A stretch of 64,000 nt of DNA from CAZLMG01 sp964560765 (GCA_964560765.1 CAZLMG010000011.1:51796-115795), one strand, 5' to 3'. Counted from the first letter of the stretch, positions 24,985 through 34,874 are shown. Made by a program: numbers and translations. Notes: generated by a model from the letters alone, not told the origin.

Positions 24985-25470
24985 ATGAATCGTCGTCAGC
25001 GAGATGACCTGATCGAGCTTGCTAACGCAGGGATCGCTGAGACGGGCTGTGAGTGTCTGGAAGTCGAGTGGGACTCTGCTAGCCGTACGCTTCGGTTATT
25101 CGTCGACCGAGCGGGTGGCATCACAGTGGACCATTGTGCGACGGTTTCTCGTATGCTCGACACGAATGCGGCTTTGGAGTCCGTCATTGACGGTGCCTTT
25201 AACCTCGAGGTGAGCTCACCCGGGGTCGATCGTCCCCTGCGCAAACTCGAACATTTTGCCAGTGCGGTAGGAGGTACCGTCGACGTGAAGTTGGCAGTTG
25301 CCGCTGATGGCCGCAAGCACGGGATTGGCAAATTGCAGGCCGTCGATGGCCAGGATTTGTTGATCGAAACCAGTCGCGGATTGTGGCGTGCACCTTGGGT
25401 GCAGCTCGATCGGGCGCATATTGTATTTGATTGGGAAAATTGGGCGCCGGAACCGGCTCCTGCACCATAG
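24985..25470 (+). CDS. rimP: Ribosome maturation factor RimP
   Basis: 161 residues. RimP helps 30S assembly around S12 and S19. The signature FNLEVSSPGVDRPLRK is present, along with the C-terminal SH3-like part (WVQLDRAHIVFDW). It is slightly divergent at the N-terminus. First gene of rimP-nusA-infB-rbfA-truB, the classical order, with 67 bases to nusA. AGGA lies 6 bases before the ATG, just beyond the leader terminator. Confidence 0.93.
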   Translation: MNRRQRDDLIELANAGIAETGCECLEVEWDSASRTLRLFVDRAGGITVDHCATVSRMLDTNAALESVIDGAFNLEVSSPGVDRPLRKLEHFASAVGGTVDVKLAVAADGRKHGIGKLQAVDGQDLLIETSRGLWRAPWVQLDRAHIVFDWENWAPEPAPAP

Positions 25471-25537
25471 TTAGAGCTTGCTCACAATATTGACGAGCTC
25501 TAGTTGGAAACGAAACTAACAGAGGGGATGTAGAGTT

Positions 25538-27142
25538 ATGGCGCTCACGGAAGTAGATAACGACTCCGAATTGCGTAAAGTAATTGCTGGGGTCAGCCGC
25601 GAGAAGAATTTGGATAAGGCGGTCATTGTTGATGCTCTCGAGCAGGCAATTCTGCACGCTGCGCGGCGAACTTTTGGTGCTGTCGCCGACTTAGAAGCAC
25701 ACTATAACGAAGAGTCGGATGAGATCGACCTGTTCCAATTCCGGACGGTGGTTGAAGATGATGACGTCGCCAATGAGTCGCTAGAAGTGGCGCTAGAAGA
25801 GGCGAAGAAACTGGATTCGGAATCGGTTCTAGGAGACTCAATTGGCGTCAAGGTGGAAACGCGCAGTTTCGGTCGAATTGCCGCTCAGTCCGCTAAGCAA
25901 ATCATTATTCAAAAAGTGCGCGATGCAGAGCGCGCGCAGGTGTACGAAGAGTTTAAAGATCGAGTCGGCGAGATTCTCAGTGGCCACGTTCGGCGCTTTG
26001 AGCGCAATGATATCATCGTTGATTTAGGTCGCGTGGAAGCCGTTATTCCCGGCCGCGAGCAGGTTCCTACGGAGCGTTTCAGGGTAAAGGATCGAATTCA
26101 AGGCTATGTGCTTGAGGTTAAGCGTTCTTCGCGTGGCCCTCAAGTCGTCATTTCCCGAGCTCATCCGGGTTTCTTGGTTTCGCTGTTTGAACAGAACGTC
26201 AGTGAGATATACGACGGCATCGTATCCATCGAGGCTGCAGCGCGTGATCCTGGCTATCGGTCGAAAATCGCGGTTTATTCGCGGGACTCAAGCGTCGACC
26301 CGGTTGGCGCCTGCGTTGGTCTGAAAGGTGCTCGTGTGCAAGCAGTTGTTCAAGAACTTAACGGCGAGAAAATCGATATCATTCCTTGGGATCGAGACCC
26401 AGCTCGACTTGTGTGTAACGCACTGTCGCCAGCGTCGGTTAGCAAGGTCATCGTCGACGAGAACAACCACAGTATGGAAGTTGTCGTGGCAGATGACCAG
26501 TTATCGCTTGCGATTGGCAAACGCGGACAGAACGTGCGCCTTGCCGCGCAGCTCACTGGTTGGCGCCTGGATATTAAGAGTGAGTCAAAGCTGGTTGAGC
26601 AGATGTCGTCATCGAAGGATGAGCTCGCAGCCATTGAAGGCGTTGGCATGATGAAGGCAGAAATCCTTATCAATGAAGGCTTGCCGACCCCGAAAGCCCT
26701 CTCCGAGGCAAGTGCTCGTTCTGTTGCTCGCATGCTGAATCTGGAGCCTGAAGAGGCGCAAGCTATCATCGATCGCGCCAAGGCGGCCGCGCCTGCGCAA
26801 CCGGCGAAGAGCCCAGACGAAGAGACCGCGGAACTGCTAGCGAATGCTTCGGCGGATCCTAAACAGCGTGCGGCCGAACAGGCTGCATCAGCAGCAACCG
26901 ACGCACGCATGGCACGCGTCAACATGTTCTTGAAATTGACTGGAGTGGGTGAAGCTGCGGCGCATGCGTTGGCTGATTCTGGCTATGGACGAATCGGAGA
27001 TATCATTGCAGATAGTGCTGATGAAGTGAGCGTTAAGACTGGATTGCAGCTTGCCGTAGCGAGAACCATTCAGATTGCGGCCGATCGTTATTTGCAGACG
27101 CAAAATTCCCGCAAGGGAATCGGTTCTGACGACGATGAGTAG
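25538..27142 (+). CDS. nusA: Transcription factor NusA
   Basis: 534 residues. N-terminal polymerase-binding domain (1-130), S1 domain (about 137-200, SGHVRRFERNDIIVDLGRVE), two KH domains (about 230-345; CVGLKGARVQAVVQEL and LAIGKRGQNVRLAAQLTGW). Two helix-hairpin-helix repeats follow (IEGVGMMKAEILINEGL, and LTGVGEAAAHALADSGYGRI) joined by an Ala-rich linker, like the AR1/AR2 repeats of E. coli. NusA modulates pausing, termination and antitermination. Confidence 0.97.
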   Translation: MALTEVDNDSELRKVIAGVSREKNLDKAVIVDALEQAILHAARRTFGAVADLEAHYNEESDEIDLFQFRTVVEDDDVANESLEVALEEAKKLDSESVLGDSIGVKVETRSFGRIAAQSAKQIIIQKVRDAERAQVYEEFKDRVGEILSGHVRRFERNDIIVDLGRVEAVIPGREQVPTERFRVKDRIQGYVLEVKRSSRGPQVVISRAHPGFLVSLFEQNVSEIYDGIVSIEAAARDPGYRSKIAVYSRDSSVDPVGACVGLKGARVQAVVQELNGEKIDIIPWDRDPARLVCNALSPASVSKVIVDENNHSMEVVVADDQLSLAIGKRGQNVRLAAQLTGWRLDIKSESKLVEQMSSSKDELAAIEGVGMMKAEILINEGLPTPKALSEASARSVARMLNLEPEEAQAIIDRAKAAAPAQPAKSPDEETAELLANASADPKQRAAEQAASAATDARMARVNMFLKLTGVGEAAAHALADSGYGRIGDIIADSADEVSVKTGLQLAVARTIQIAADRYLQTQNSRKGIGSDDDE

Positions 27143-27197
27143 CCAAATGTATTGAGTCATTGTTTGTTACTAGATTTGGAATTTTCTGGGAGATGGC

Positions 27198-29963
27198 ATG
27201 GCGAGGGTGAGGGTTTACGAGTTAGCACGTGATCTAAATGTCGATAGTAAGACGATGATGACGCGCTTGAAGTCGATGGGCATTGAAGTCGCTAGTCACC
27301 AAAGCACGCTCACCGACGAGCAGGTGGTGTTGATTCGTAAGGCGATAACATCCGGCGCTCCCGCCAAGGCCGAGGCCAAGTCGACTACGGTGGTGATTCG
27401 CCGCCGGCGTCGCCCAGGTGAAGAAGAGGAGGCTCAGGAAGCAGCCCCTCCGGCCACCGAAGCTCCAGCAGCTGTGGCCAATGAGTTGGCGACTCCGTCG
27501 CAAGTGGCGCAAGTCGCGATGGAAGATACGGAGGAACAGCCTGCTCAACAACAGGTTGCTGCCGCCGCAGCGCCAGCGGTCATAGCGGAAAGAGCGTCGA
27601 CCGAAATGGCTGCGCAGGAGAGAGTTGTTGCTGAGCCCCCCTCGGCGCCTGGTGAACGAGTTGCGGATCGGGCGGCGGCAGTTTCTCGGGATCGCCCACG
27701 TCCAGGGGTTGGCGTTGAGGCGAGCGCAACGATTGTTCGGCGAGCCAGCCCGGAAGAGATTGCGCGTCGACAGGCTCAGCGTGAAGGCCCCCCTCCGGGA
27801 CCTCGGGCTGGAGCAAGGCGTGAAGACAGTCGTGGAACCCGCGTGTCCGTAGGGCAGTCGTCCGATGAGCGTGTAACGGCTTTCCACTCAGCGACACACG
27901 AGGAAGCAAATCGAACCTGGGTTCGCAAAGGCAAGGACGTTAAGGAAGCGCCGGTTGTTGAAACTCCTGAGGAAGAGGCTCTTCGGAAGGCCGTACAAAA
28001 GCAAAAGCGAGCCAAACACTTGAGCACGCGCGCTCTGCTGAGCCAACTTGATGGTGAAGATGATGATTTGCCAGAAGCTGACGCGGAAGTTGAGGCTCCC
28101 GTAGCGCAAGTGAAGACGGTTTATACTCCAAACGCCCAGATGCGAAAGCGTGACTTGCGTCGGCGAAAGGACTTAAAGAAAACGCAAGTAACTACACCGC
28201 GAGCCGCTTACCGCGTCGTGAAAATGGGTGCGGAAGTAACCGTGGCAGAGCTCGCGAAGCAACTGGCCGTTAAGGCAACGGATGTTATCAAGCGGCTTAT
28301 GGAGATGGGTGTCATGGCATCCATAAACTCAAACATCGATTTTGATACAGCTAGCTTGATCGCCGGTGAGTACAAGTTTGAAGTCAAGAGCATGGTGCGG
28401 TCGTTCGAGGATATTCTCGGAGCGGCTCACGCGGAATTCGAAGAAAAGGCCGAGAAAAATACTCGACCACCAATCGTCACGGTCATGGGTCACGTCGACC
28501 ACGGTAAGACGTCGATACTTGATGCGATCCGTAACGCCAATGTCACAGAAGGCGAGGCAGGCGGGATTACTCAGCACATCGGTGCCTATACGACAGTGTT
28601 CAACGATAAGGTGATCACCTTTATCGACACACCTGGTCACGAAGCCTTTACTAGTATGCGTGCCCGCGGTGCGAACATTACGGATATTGTCGTTCTCGTG
28701 GTTGCGGCTGACGATGGTGTGATGCCGCAGACGATCGAAGCGATTTCACATGCTCGTGCAGCAGGTGTCCCGATCATTGTCGCGGTCAACAAGATTGATA
28801 AGCATAACATTAATCTAGATCGCGTTTTCACCGAGCTTACTGAGCACGGGATTCAATCTGAAGAGTGGGGCGGTGACACGCAGTTTGTCAAGGTGTCTGC
28901 CTTGAAGCGCATCGGTATTGAAGACTTGTTGGATGCGATTTTGCTGCAGGCAGAAGTTTTGGATTTGCGCGCCACGCCAGATGGACCTGCTCGTGGTGTT
29001 GTTATCGAAGCGCATCTCAATAAGGGCCGCGGTCCAGTTGCTACTGTATTGATTCAATCAGGCACGATGCGCCGTGGGCAAGATGTGGTGGCGGGGACTA
29101 TGTCAGGGCGAGTGCGCGATATGCGCGATCACCACGGTCGTTCGGTCGAGACCGCAGGTCCATCCATTCCTGTCGAGATTATCGGATTGGACGCTGTGCC
29201 GATGGCAGGTGACCAAGTAAACGCGGTTGAGGATGAAAAGAAAGCCCGGGAGGTGGTTGCCTGGCGCCAGCAACAAGGTGCATCTCGACTTGGAAAGTCC
29301 AGCGCACAGAGCCTGGAAGACCTGCTGGCCAAAGTAAAGAACGAGGACCATATCGAGGTTCCGGTCATTGTGAAGGGCGATACACAAGGTTCGGTGGAGG
29401 CCGTTGCTGAGGCCATCAAGAAGTTGAATACGGAAAAGGTATCTAACAAGTTGATTCATACAGCCGTAGGCGGCATTACCGAATCGGACGTGTCTTTAGC
29501 GGCGACTTCTGGCGCAGTCGTGATTGGGTTCAACGTCCGAGCTGCGACCTCGGTTGCGGACCATGCTGAGCACCAAGGCGTCGTTATTAAATACTTCAGC
29601 ATTATTTACGAAGTCGTCGACGCCATTAAGAGCATCATGACAGGTAGTCTGCCGCCGATCGTTCAGGAAGTTGTGATAGGTCATGCAGAAGTGCGGAACC
29701 CAATCAACATTCCGAAAATCGGGCTGATTGCTGGCTCTGCTGTGACGGATGGCAAGATTACGCGCCAAGCTCACTTGCGCCTGATCCGTGACCAAGTCGT
29801 AATCTTCAAGGGCCGCTTGGGCTCATTGAAGCGCTTCAAGGATGATGTCAGTGAAGTTCAGCGTGGCTATGAATGCGGTATTGGCATCGAAGGATGCAGT
29901 GATATTCGCGAAGGCGACGTCATTGAAGCATTTGTTTTAGAGGAGCACGCGGCCACTCTGTAG
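27198..29963 (+). CDS. infB: Translation initiation factor IF-2
   Basis: 921 residues. One IF2_N domain at residues 1-50 and a second at about 350-400 (TVAELAKQLAVKATDVIKRL), joined by a long Ala/Glu/Arg-rich linker. The GTPase domain starts near residue 425: G1 GHVDHGKTS (431-439), G3 DTPGHEAF, G4 NKID. Domains for fMet-tRNA binding follow to the end. GGGAG lies 7 bases before the ATG. Confidence 0.98.
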   Translation: MARVRVYELARDLNVDSKTMMTRLKSMGIEVASHQSTLTDEQVVLIRKAITSGAPAKAEAKSTTVVIRRRRRPGEEEEAQEAAPPATEAPAAVANELATPSQVAQVAMEDTEEQPAQQQVAAAAAPAVIAERASTEMAAQERVVAEPPSAPGERVADRAAAVSRDRPRPGVGVEASATIVRRASPEEIARRQAQREGPPPGPRAGARREDSRGTRVSVGQSSDERVTAFHSATHEEANRTWVRKGKDVKEAPVVETPEEEALRKAVQKQKRAKHLSTRALLSQLDGEDDDLPEADAEVEAPVAQVKTVYTPNAQMRKRDLRRRKDLKKTQVTTPRAAYRVVKMGAEVTVAELAKQLAVKATDVIKRLMEMGVMASINSNIDFDTASLIAGEYKFEVKSMVRSFEDILGAAHAEFEEKAEKNTRPPIVTVMGHVDHGKTSILDAIRNANVTEGEAGGITQHIGAYTTVFNDKVITFIDTPGHEAFTSMRARGANITDIVVLVVAADDGVMPQTIEAISHARAAGVPIIVAVNKIDKHNINLDRVFTELTEHGIQSEEWGGDTQFVKVSALKRIGIEDLLDAILLQAEVLDLRATPDGPARGVVIEAHLNKGRGPVATVLIQSGTMRRGQDVVAGTMSGRVRDMRDHHGRSVETAGPSIPVEIIGLDAVPMAGDQVNAVEDEKKAREVVAWRQQQGASRLGKSSAQSLEDLLAKVKNEDHIEVPVIVKGDTQGSVEAVAEAIKKLNTEKVSNKLIHTAVGGITESDVSLAATSGAVVIGFNVRAATSVADHAEHQGVVIKYFSIIYEVVDAIKSIMTGSLPPIVQEVVIGHAEVRNPINIPKIGLIAGSAVTDGKITRQAHLRLIRDQVVIFKGRLGSLKRFKDDVSEVQRGYECGIGIEGCSDIREGDVIEAFVLEEHAATL

Positions 29964-29986
29964 TGTTTGCGTGATTGGGAGAGCGG

Positions 29987-30319
29987 ATGGGCTTACGACA
30001 AGAGCGCATGGCGGATGAGATACGAGATATTCTCGCGTCGAAGTTTTTGGCGGGGGCCATGGAGGATCCACGGCTTCACGACGTGACGATTACAGCTGTA
30101 AAGATGTCGGGCGATCTACAGGTTGCCTCCGTGTATTATCGAGTTTACGACAAGGCCAATATTGATAAGGCGCGGGCGGGGCTCATCAGTGCTGCTGGTC
30201 TGCTCAAGCGGTCCGTTGCCGATAAGATAAGATTGCGGCGGATACCGGAACTTCGCTTTTTTTATGATGAAAGTATTGAGAACGCGGAAAAGGTTGAACG
30301 CCTCTTGCAGGAAATTTGA
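29987..30319 (+). CDS. rbfA: Ribosome-binding factor RbfA
   Basis: 110 residues from ATG 29987 (GLRQERMADEIRDILAS), with GGGAG 5 bases upstream. A TTG at 29975 would add four residues. Single KH-like domain ending in RIRRIPELRF-type text (RLRRIPELRFFYDESIENA). RbfA acts in 16S 5'-end maturation. The TGA stop overlaps the truB ATG by one base. Confidence 0.95.
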   Translation: MGLRQERMADEIRDILASKFLAGAMEDPRLHDVTITAVKMSGDLQVASVYYRVYDKANIDKARAGLISAAGLLKRSVADKIRLRRIPELRFFYDESIENAEKVERLLQEI

Positions 30320-31293
30320 TGACCCGAATTGCTCGAAAAGCGCCCCTTGATTTGCATGGCATGCTGGCTGTCAATAAGCCTGCTGGCATGTCCTCTAAAG
30401 ACGTATCCCGCTTTTTGGAAGGATTGATCGGTCGCGTAAAGATGGGACATGTCGGAACCCTTGATCCGATTGCCGAAGGCGTGCTGCCCATTTTGTTGGG
30501 CAGTGCCACTCGTGTCCAGGACTTCCTATTGGATTTTCCAAAGACTTATTTGTTCGATGTAAATTTCGGATATGAAACCGATACTTTGGATAGCGAAGGT
30601 CAGGTGGTCCACGTCCAGCCAGCAGACCATGTTACTGAGCCGGCGATTCAGCGAGCTATTCAAGAATTCATTGGCCAGATCGAGCAAGAGCCGCCGGTTT
30701 ATTCCGCTGTCAAATATCAGGGCAAGTCGCTTTACAAGTACGCAAGGGCTGGGGCGACTTCCGACCTGCCCATGGAGCAATTGCGCCGTCGCGTGACTAT
30801 TTATCGCTGCGAACTGCGTGACTTCAGCGATGGGATCGCGCGCATCGAATTGGATTGTTCGCGTGGGACCTATGTGCGGGTACTGGCCAAGGATCTGGCG
30901 CGCGCGTTGGGAACCTGTGGTACAGTCACTCGTTTGATGCGCCTTAAGTCTTCCGGAATTGAACTTGTCCAGGCATATTCACTGGATCAGATTCGCGAGA
31001 ATATCGAGCGGATCTCAGATTTGATCATTCCGCTGCGTAGTATCGATCTGGGTTTGGCAAATTTTCGCTCCTTAGCGCCTAGCTATACGCAAATGCTGCA
31101 GCGCGGCCAGACCCTGCAAGTGCGGCCTGACATTTTTTCGCAGTGTATTGGTGCAAGTGACGCGGATGGCGAGGTCGCTAAGCCGCGAACTTTGATGTTG
31201 TTGTCGGAAGACGGAGTTGCTTTTGGCATTGGCCAGGCTGTCTCCCATCAGAACGGCAATATGGTTGTCTCCATGAAGCGAGGGCTAATATAG
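30319..31293 (+). CDS. truB: tRNA pseudouridine-55 synthase TruB
   Basis: 324 residues from ATG 30319, overlapping rbfA by one base. It makes the pseudouridine at position 55 of tRNA. Motif II GHVGTLDPIAEGVLPI holds the catalytic Asp. VNKPAGMSS at the start, CSRGTYVRVLAKDLARALG in the middle and a C-terminal PUA-like tail of about 80 residues. metK begins immediately after the stop. Confidence 0.96.
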   Translation: MTRIARKAPLDLHGMLAVNKPAGMSSKDVSRFLEGLIGRVKMGHVGTLDPIAEGVLPILLGSATRVQDFLLDFPKTYLFDVNFGYETDTLDSEGQVVHVQPADHVTEPAIQRAIQEFIGQIEQEPPVYSAVKYQGKSLYKYARAGATSDLPMEQLRRRVTIYRCELRDFSDGIARIELDCSRGTYVRVLAKDLARALGTCGTVTRLMRLKSSGIELVQAYSLDQIRENIERISDLIIPLRSIDLGLANFRSLAPSYTQMLQRGQTLQVRPDIFSQCIGASDADGEVAKPRTLMLLSEDGVAFGIGQAVSHQNGNMVVSMKRGLI

Positions 31294-32445
31294 ATGAGCG
31301 TTCAAGATTATCTTTTTACTTCCGAGTCGGTGAGCGAAGGACATCCAGATAAAGTATGCGATCAGGTCAGTGACGCGATTCTAGATGCGTTATTGGCGCA
31401 AGATAAGAACTCGAGGGTAGCATGCGAGACTTTGGTAAAGACCGGGTTGGTCGTTATCGCTGGCGAGATTACCACCAGCGCCAGAGTAGATTATGCCAAA
31501 GTTGCTAGAAATGTAATCGCGGACATCGGTTACACCGACGGCCATCTTGGCTTTGATGCCAAGAGCTGCGGAGTTTTGACCGCAATCGAGGAGCAATCGG
31601 CCGATATCGCCATGGGTGTCGATGAGGGGCAGGGCTTGCACAAGGAGCAAGGTGCTGGCGATCAGGGAATGATGTTTGGCTACGCCTGCAATGAAACGGC
31701 CGAATTCATGCCCGCAACCATTAGCTATGCTCACAAATTGCTGCAAGATTTGGCTTGGAAGCGCAAGCACAATTCTGTTCCATTCCTGCGTCCTGATGCC
31801 AAGAGCCAAGTAACCGCTGAATATCGCGGAGGCAAGCTTGCACGGGTCGATGCGGTCGTCATCTCAACACAACACAGTGAAGATGTGACCCACACGCAGC
31901 TGACGGAATACGTTGTTGAAGAATGTGTGAAAAAAGTGATTCCTTCGCACCTGCTCGACAATAAGACAAAGTATTACATCAATCCAACCGGACGATTTGT
32001 TATCGGTGGCCCACAAGGCGATTGCGGCCTGACGGGACGAAAGATCATCGTTGATACTTATGGTGGGCATGGCGCTCACGGCGGCGGTGCATTTTCTGGT
32101 AAGGATCCATCGAAAGTGGATCGGTCAGCTGCTTACATGGGCCGCTACATCGCCAAGAATATCGTTGCTGCTGGATTGGCGGAGAAGTGTTTGGTGCAGT
32201 TAGCGTATGCCATCGGCGTCGCGGCTCCGGTCAGTGTTTTCGTGGACACATACGGTACTGGGGTCGTGCGTGAAGAGGCTTTGGCCGATCGCGTTCGATC
32301 CTGCTTTAACCTCACGCCAAGGGGTATCGTGGATACATTCGAGCTGTTGCGCCCTATGTATCGTGAAACGGCATCCTACGGGCACTTTGGCCGCGGTCAC
32401 TTTCCTTGGGAGCGACTCGACAAAGTAGATGCGTTGCGCGCCTGA
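31294..32445 (+). CDS. metK: S-adenosylmethionine synthetase
   Basis: 383 residues. Makes S-adenosylmethionine from methionine and ATP. FTSESVSEGHPDKVCDQVSD start, GAGDQGMMFGYACNET, and the P-loop-like GGAFSGKDPSKVDRSAAY are invariant motifs. It starts at ATG directly after the truB stop with the GAGGGC site inside truB. No SAM riboswitch is visible. Being inside the translation operon is unusual placement but the protein is ordinary. Confidence 0.98.
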   Translation: MSVQDYLFTSESVSEGHPDKVCDQVSDAILDALLAQDKNSRVACETLVKTGLVVIAGEITTSARVDYAKVARNVIADIGYTDGHLGFDAKSCGVLTAIEEQSADIAMGVDEGQGLHKEQGAGDQGMMFGYACNETAEFMPATISYAHKLLQDLAWKRKHNSVPFLRPDAKSQVTAEYRGGKLARVDAVVISTQHSEDVTHTQLTEYVVEECVKKVIPSHLLDNKTKYYINPTGRFVIGGPQGDCGLTGRKIIVDTYGGHGAHGGGAFSGKDPSKVDRSAAYMGRYIAKNIVAAGLAEKCLVQLAYAIGVAAPVSVFVDTYGTGVVREEALADRVRSCFNLTPRGIVDTFELLRPMYRETASYGHFGRGHFPWERLDKVDALRA

Positions 32446-32458
32446 TTTGAAGTATATT

Positions 32459-32477
32459 GGGGACTATGGAAGTCCCC
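32459..32477 (+). promoter_or_regulatory. Hairpin at the start of the HAMP protein gene
   Basis: GGGGACT (32459-32465), ATGGA, AGTCCCC (32471-32477): a perfect 7-bp stem with a 5-base loop. One possible ATG (32466) is in the loop; the other (32478) follows the stem directly. The only SD-like bases (GGGGA) are in the stem, so folding should affect initiation. Confidence 0.55.
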
Positions 32478-32996
32478 ATGAGAAAAAGAATTTTCCTCGT
32501 TAACCGAGATTTTCAGCTGCGGTATTCGGCCGCAGCTGTTGTTGTCGGTTTTCTGTCTACGCTCTTGACCACCGGTATCTTGCTCATTCCCCTCTATATT
32601 TTTGAAATTCTAAGAATTCCGCGCTTTCTTCCGACGCCAATTCTCCTCGTCATGGCGGTAGCTTGCTTGGTGAATATCTTAACAGTTGGCCTACTCGGGA
32701 TTTTTGTTACACACAAGATAGCTGGTCCCATGTTCAGTTTGGTTCGTCATTTCCGCAAGGTTGAGGGTGGCGTATGGTACGGCGAGATGCACGTGCGCCC
32801 ACAAGATGACCTGCGATACGTTGTGCGTAACTTCAATGAAATGCTGAATGGAATTAGAGGGCTTGCTAAAGGCGACCTGGAGCTGGTTGAAGAGGCTCTA
32901 GCGATGCCGGATAAGGCACGCGAAAATTTGCTGGGACTTCGTGAGCGTGTCCGTGAGCGTTTGCATCCTCCGGGCTTTCAGCAGCACAGTTCTTGA
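32478..32996 (+). CDS. Two-TM HAMP-domain membrane protein
   Basis: 172 residues from ATG 32478 (RKRIFLVNRDFQLRY), or 176 from ATG 32466. Two membrane helices (about 20-45 and 58-82) are joined by a short loop, followed by a HAMP-like segment (THKIAGPMFSLVRHFRKVE, then DDLRYVVRNFNEMLNGI) and a C-terminal coiled coil. There is no kinase, cyclase or methyl-accepting domain. Such stand-alone HAMP proteins occur in many deltaproteobacteria-like genomes, with unknown function. It lies 32 bases after metK and 49 before ruvA. The start is embedded in a hairpin. Confidence 0.75.
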   Translation: MRKRIFLVNRDFQLRYSAAAVVVGFLSTLLTTGILLIPLYIFEILRIPRFLPTPILLVMAVACLVNILTVGLLGIFVTHKIAGPMFSLVRHFRKVEGGVWYGEMHVRPQDDLRYVVRNFNEMLNGIRGLAKGDLELVEEALAMPDKARENLLGLRERVRERLHPPGFQQHSS

Positions 32997-33045
32997 TCAA
33001 TTCCTGGCTATCTGCCAGTACGACTCCAATTCGAGGTAATCGGCG

Positions 33046-33774
33046 ATGATTGAGCGAATTTCCGGCGTTCTCGTGAAGTGTTTGCCCACCCATGTCATCG
33101 TAGATGTGCAGGGGGTGGGCTATAGCTTGGAGTTGCCGCTTTCAGTATTGGTGGAGATTCCGCCGGAAGGTAGTTCGTTAACACTGTGGGTCTATACGCA
33201 TGTGCGAGAGGACGCAATTCGCCTGTATGGATTTTTGCGATATGCCGATCGTGTTGCGTTTGAGATCTTGCTGCAGCTCAACGGCGTGGGGCCAAAGGTT
33301 GCTTTGGCGACCATGTCAGCCTTGTCGGTGGCGACACTGTGCCGTGCCGTAGAATCGAACTCCATCGAAGCGTTGCAGCGCATTCCAGGTGTCGGACCAC
33401 GTAAAGCGGAGAAGATTCTTGTTGAATTGAAGTCGAAGATTGTCAAATTGAAAGCCGCCGCAACCGGCTTGCCCTTACCTGCTCCCGGCGCCACGAGAGT
33501 GAAGTCAGACGAATTTTTCGACCAAGATATCGGTGTAGAGGCTGGTGTGCCGCTTGACGATGTTAGATCAGCCTTGGAGAACTTGGGCTTCAAAGAGAAG
33601 CAGTATGAAAGCGTTTTAAAATCGGTGAGCAAGGACCTTCCAACGGGTAAGTTTCAAGACTTACTGCGTGCCGCTCTCGTAGCCTTGGCCAAGCCTTCTC
33701 CAGAAGCAGCTGATCTTTCCGTTGGTGTCGTTGACAGCTTGAGTGTTGATGGCCGCGACAGCAAAATCTTTTAG
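33046..33774 (+). CDS. ruvA: Holliday junction branch-migration protein RuvA
   Basis: 242 residues, longer than the usual 190-205 because of an extended linker before domain III. Domain I starts MIERISGVLVKCLPTHVIVD. Helix-hairpin-helix motifs LLQLNGVGPKVALA and LQRIPGVGPRKAEKILVEL bind the junction. The C-terminal RuvB-binding domain reads DDVRSALENLGFKEKQYE. GAGG precedes the ATG. ruvB follows by 33 bases. Confidence 0.96.
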   Translation: MIERISGVLVKCLPTHVIVDVQGVGYSLELPLSVLVEIPPEGSSLTLWVYTHVREDAIRLYGFLRYADRVAFEILLQLNGVGPKVALATMSALSVATLCRAVESNSIEALQRIPGVGPRKAEKILVELKSKIVKLKAAATGLPLPAPGATRVKSDEFFDQDIGVEAGVPLDDVRSALENLGFKEKQYESVLKSVSKDLPTGKFQDLLRAALVALAKPSPEAADLSVGVVDSLSVDGRDSKIF

Positions 33775-33807
33775 CTGAAACGAGCGACCGAGTCATAGGG
33801 AGATAAC

Positions 33808-34863
33808 ATGACAGAAGCGAACAATACCCCCGCAAGCACGGCAACGGCCTCGGTTCGTATTGACCGATTTGTTAGCCCAGAGGCGACCCCAGACGATCGG
33901 CATTGGGAAGACCAATCCGGTTCAACGCTTCGGCCAACGACGTTTGCGGATTATCCTGGCCAGGAGCGCGCCAAGCGAAACCTGCAAGTCTATGTTCAGT
34001 CGGCGTGCCAACGCGATCAGGCCCTGGACCACGTTTTGCTTCACGGGCCCCCTGGCCTGGGTAAAACGACTTTGGCGCGGGTGATTGCTCGGGAGCGCGG
34101 CGTAGCCTTTTATCAAACCAGCGGCCCCTCGATCGAGCGAGCTGGTGATTTGGCTGGAATTCTAGCTGGCATCGAGCGCAACGGCGTCCTCTTCATCGAT
34201 GAGATTCATCGATTATCGCCTATCGTAGAAGAGGTTTTGTATTCAGCTATGGAAGATTTCACGATGGATCTTGTTGTGGGGCAAGGACCAACCGCAAGGA
34301 CCGTTCGCATGCCAATTCATCCATTTACGCTCGTCGGAGCCACCACACGTGTGTCTTTGTTGACAGCGCCATTGGTGAGTCGCTTTGGAATCCAAGAGCG
34401 ACTTGAGTTCTACGACGAGGCATCGTTGGCAGAAATACTCATGCGCAGCGCACGCCTGCAGGAGATGAGTTTAGCGCGTGAGGGTGCTTTGGCGTTGGCG
34501 CGTCGATCGAGGGGTACGCCGCGAACCGCGAATCGGTTGTTGCGGCGTGTGCGGGATTTTGCAGAAGTGCGAGGTGATGCTACAATTCAACCCAGCTTAG
34601 TTTCCGAAGCGCTGACGCAGATGGAGATCGATGAGGCCGGACTAGAGCCGATCGATCGAGTCATTTTGGCTACAATTCGGGATCGCTATGATGGCGGGCC
34701 CGTGGGCATAGAAACTCTGGCGCATACGATTGGCGAAGATCGAACGACGCTAGAGGATGTTTTTGAGCCGTTTCTGGTGCATCGGGGTTTCATAACGCGC
34801 GGACCGCGTGGCAGAGAATTGACGACGCAAGGTTTGACTCACTTACAGGATGTGAGTTTCTAG
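33808..34863 (+). CDS. ruvB: Holliday junction helicase RuvB
   Basis: 351 residues. AAA+ motor that drives branch migration with RuvA. Walker A GPPGLGKTT, Walker B FIDEIHRL, sensor GATTRVSLLTAPLVSRFG, and a C-terminal winged helix (GFITRGPRGRELT). The N-terminal 35 residues are a Ser/Thr/Ala-rich extension. GGGAGATAAC precedes the ATG. ruvC is not in this cluster. Confidence 0.97.
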   Translation: MTEANNTPASTATASVRIDRFVSPEATPDDRHWEDQSGSTLRPTTFADYPGQERAKRNLQVYVQSACQRDQALDHVLLHGPPGLGKTTLARVIARERGVAFYQTSGPSIERAGDLAGILAGIERNGVLFIDEIHRLSPIVEEVLYSAMEDFTMDLVVGQGPTARTVRMPIHPFTLVGATTRVSLLTAPLVSRFGIQERLEFYDEASLAEILMRSARLQEMSLAREGALALARRSRGTPRTANRLLRRVRDFAEVRGDATIQPSLVSEALTQMEIDEAGLEPIDRVILATIRDRYDGGPVGIETLAHTIGEDRTTLEDVFEPFLVHRGFITRGPRGRELTTQGLTHLQDVSF

Positions 34864-34874
34864 AAGGGCGATTC

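Noticed and set aside
26350..26925. 191-codon reverse frame over nusA
   Set aside because: Ser/Ala/Arg-rich shadow of the NusA KH and C-terminal repeats.
27234..27887. 217-codon reverse frame inside infB
   Set aside because: It is antisense to the low-complexity linker of IF-2; its composition (runs of Arg, Leu, Ser) reflects the opposite strand, and it has no ribosome site.
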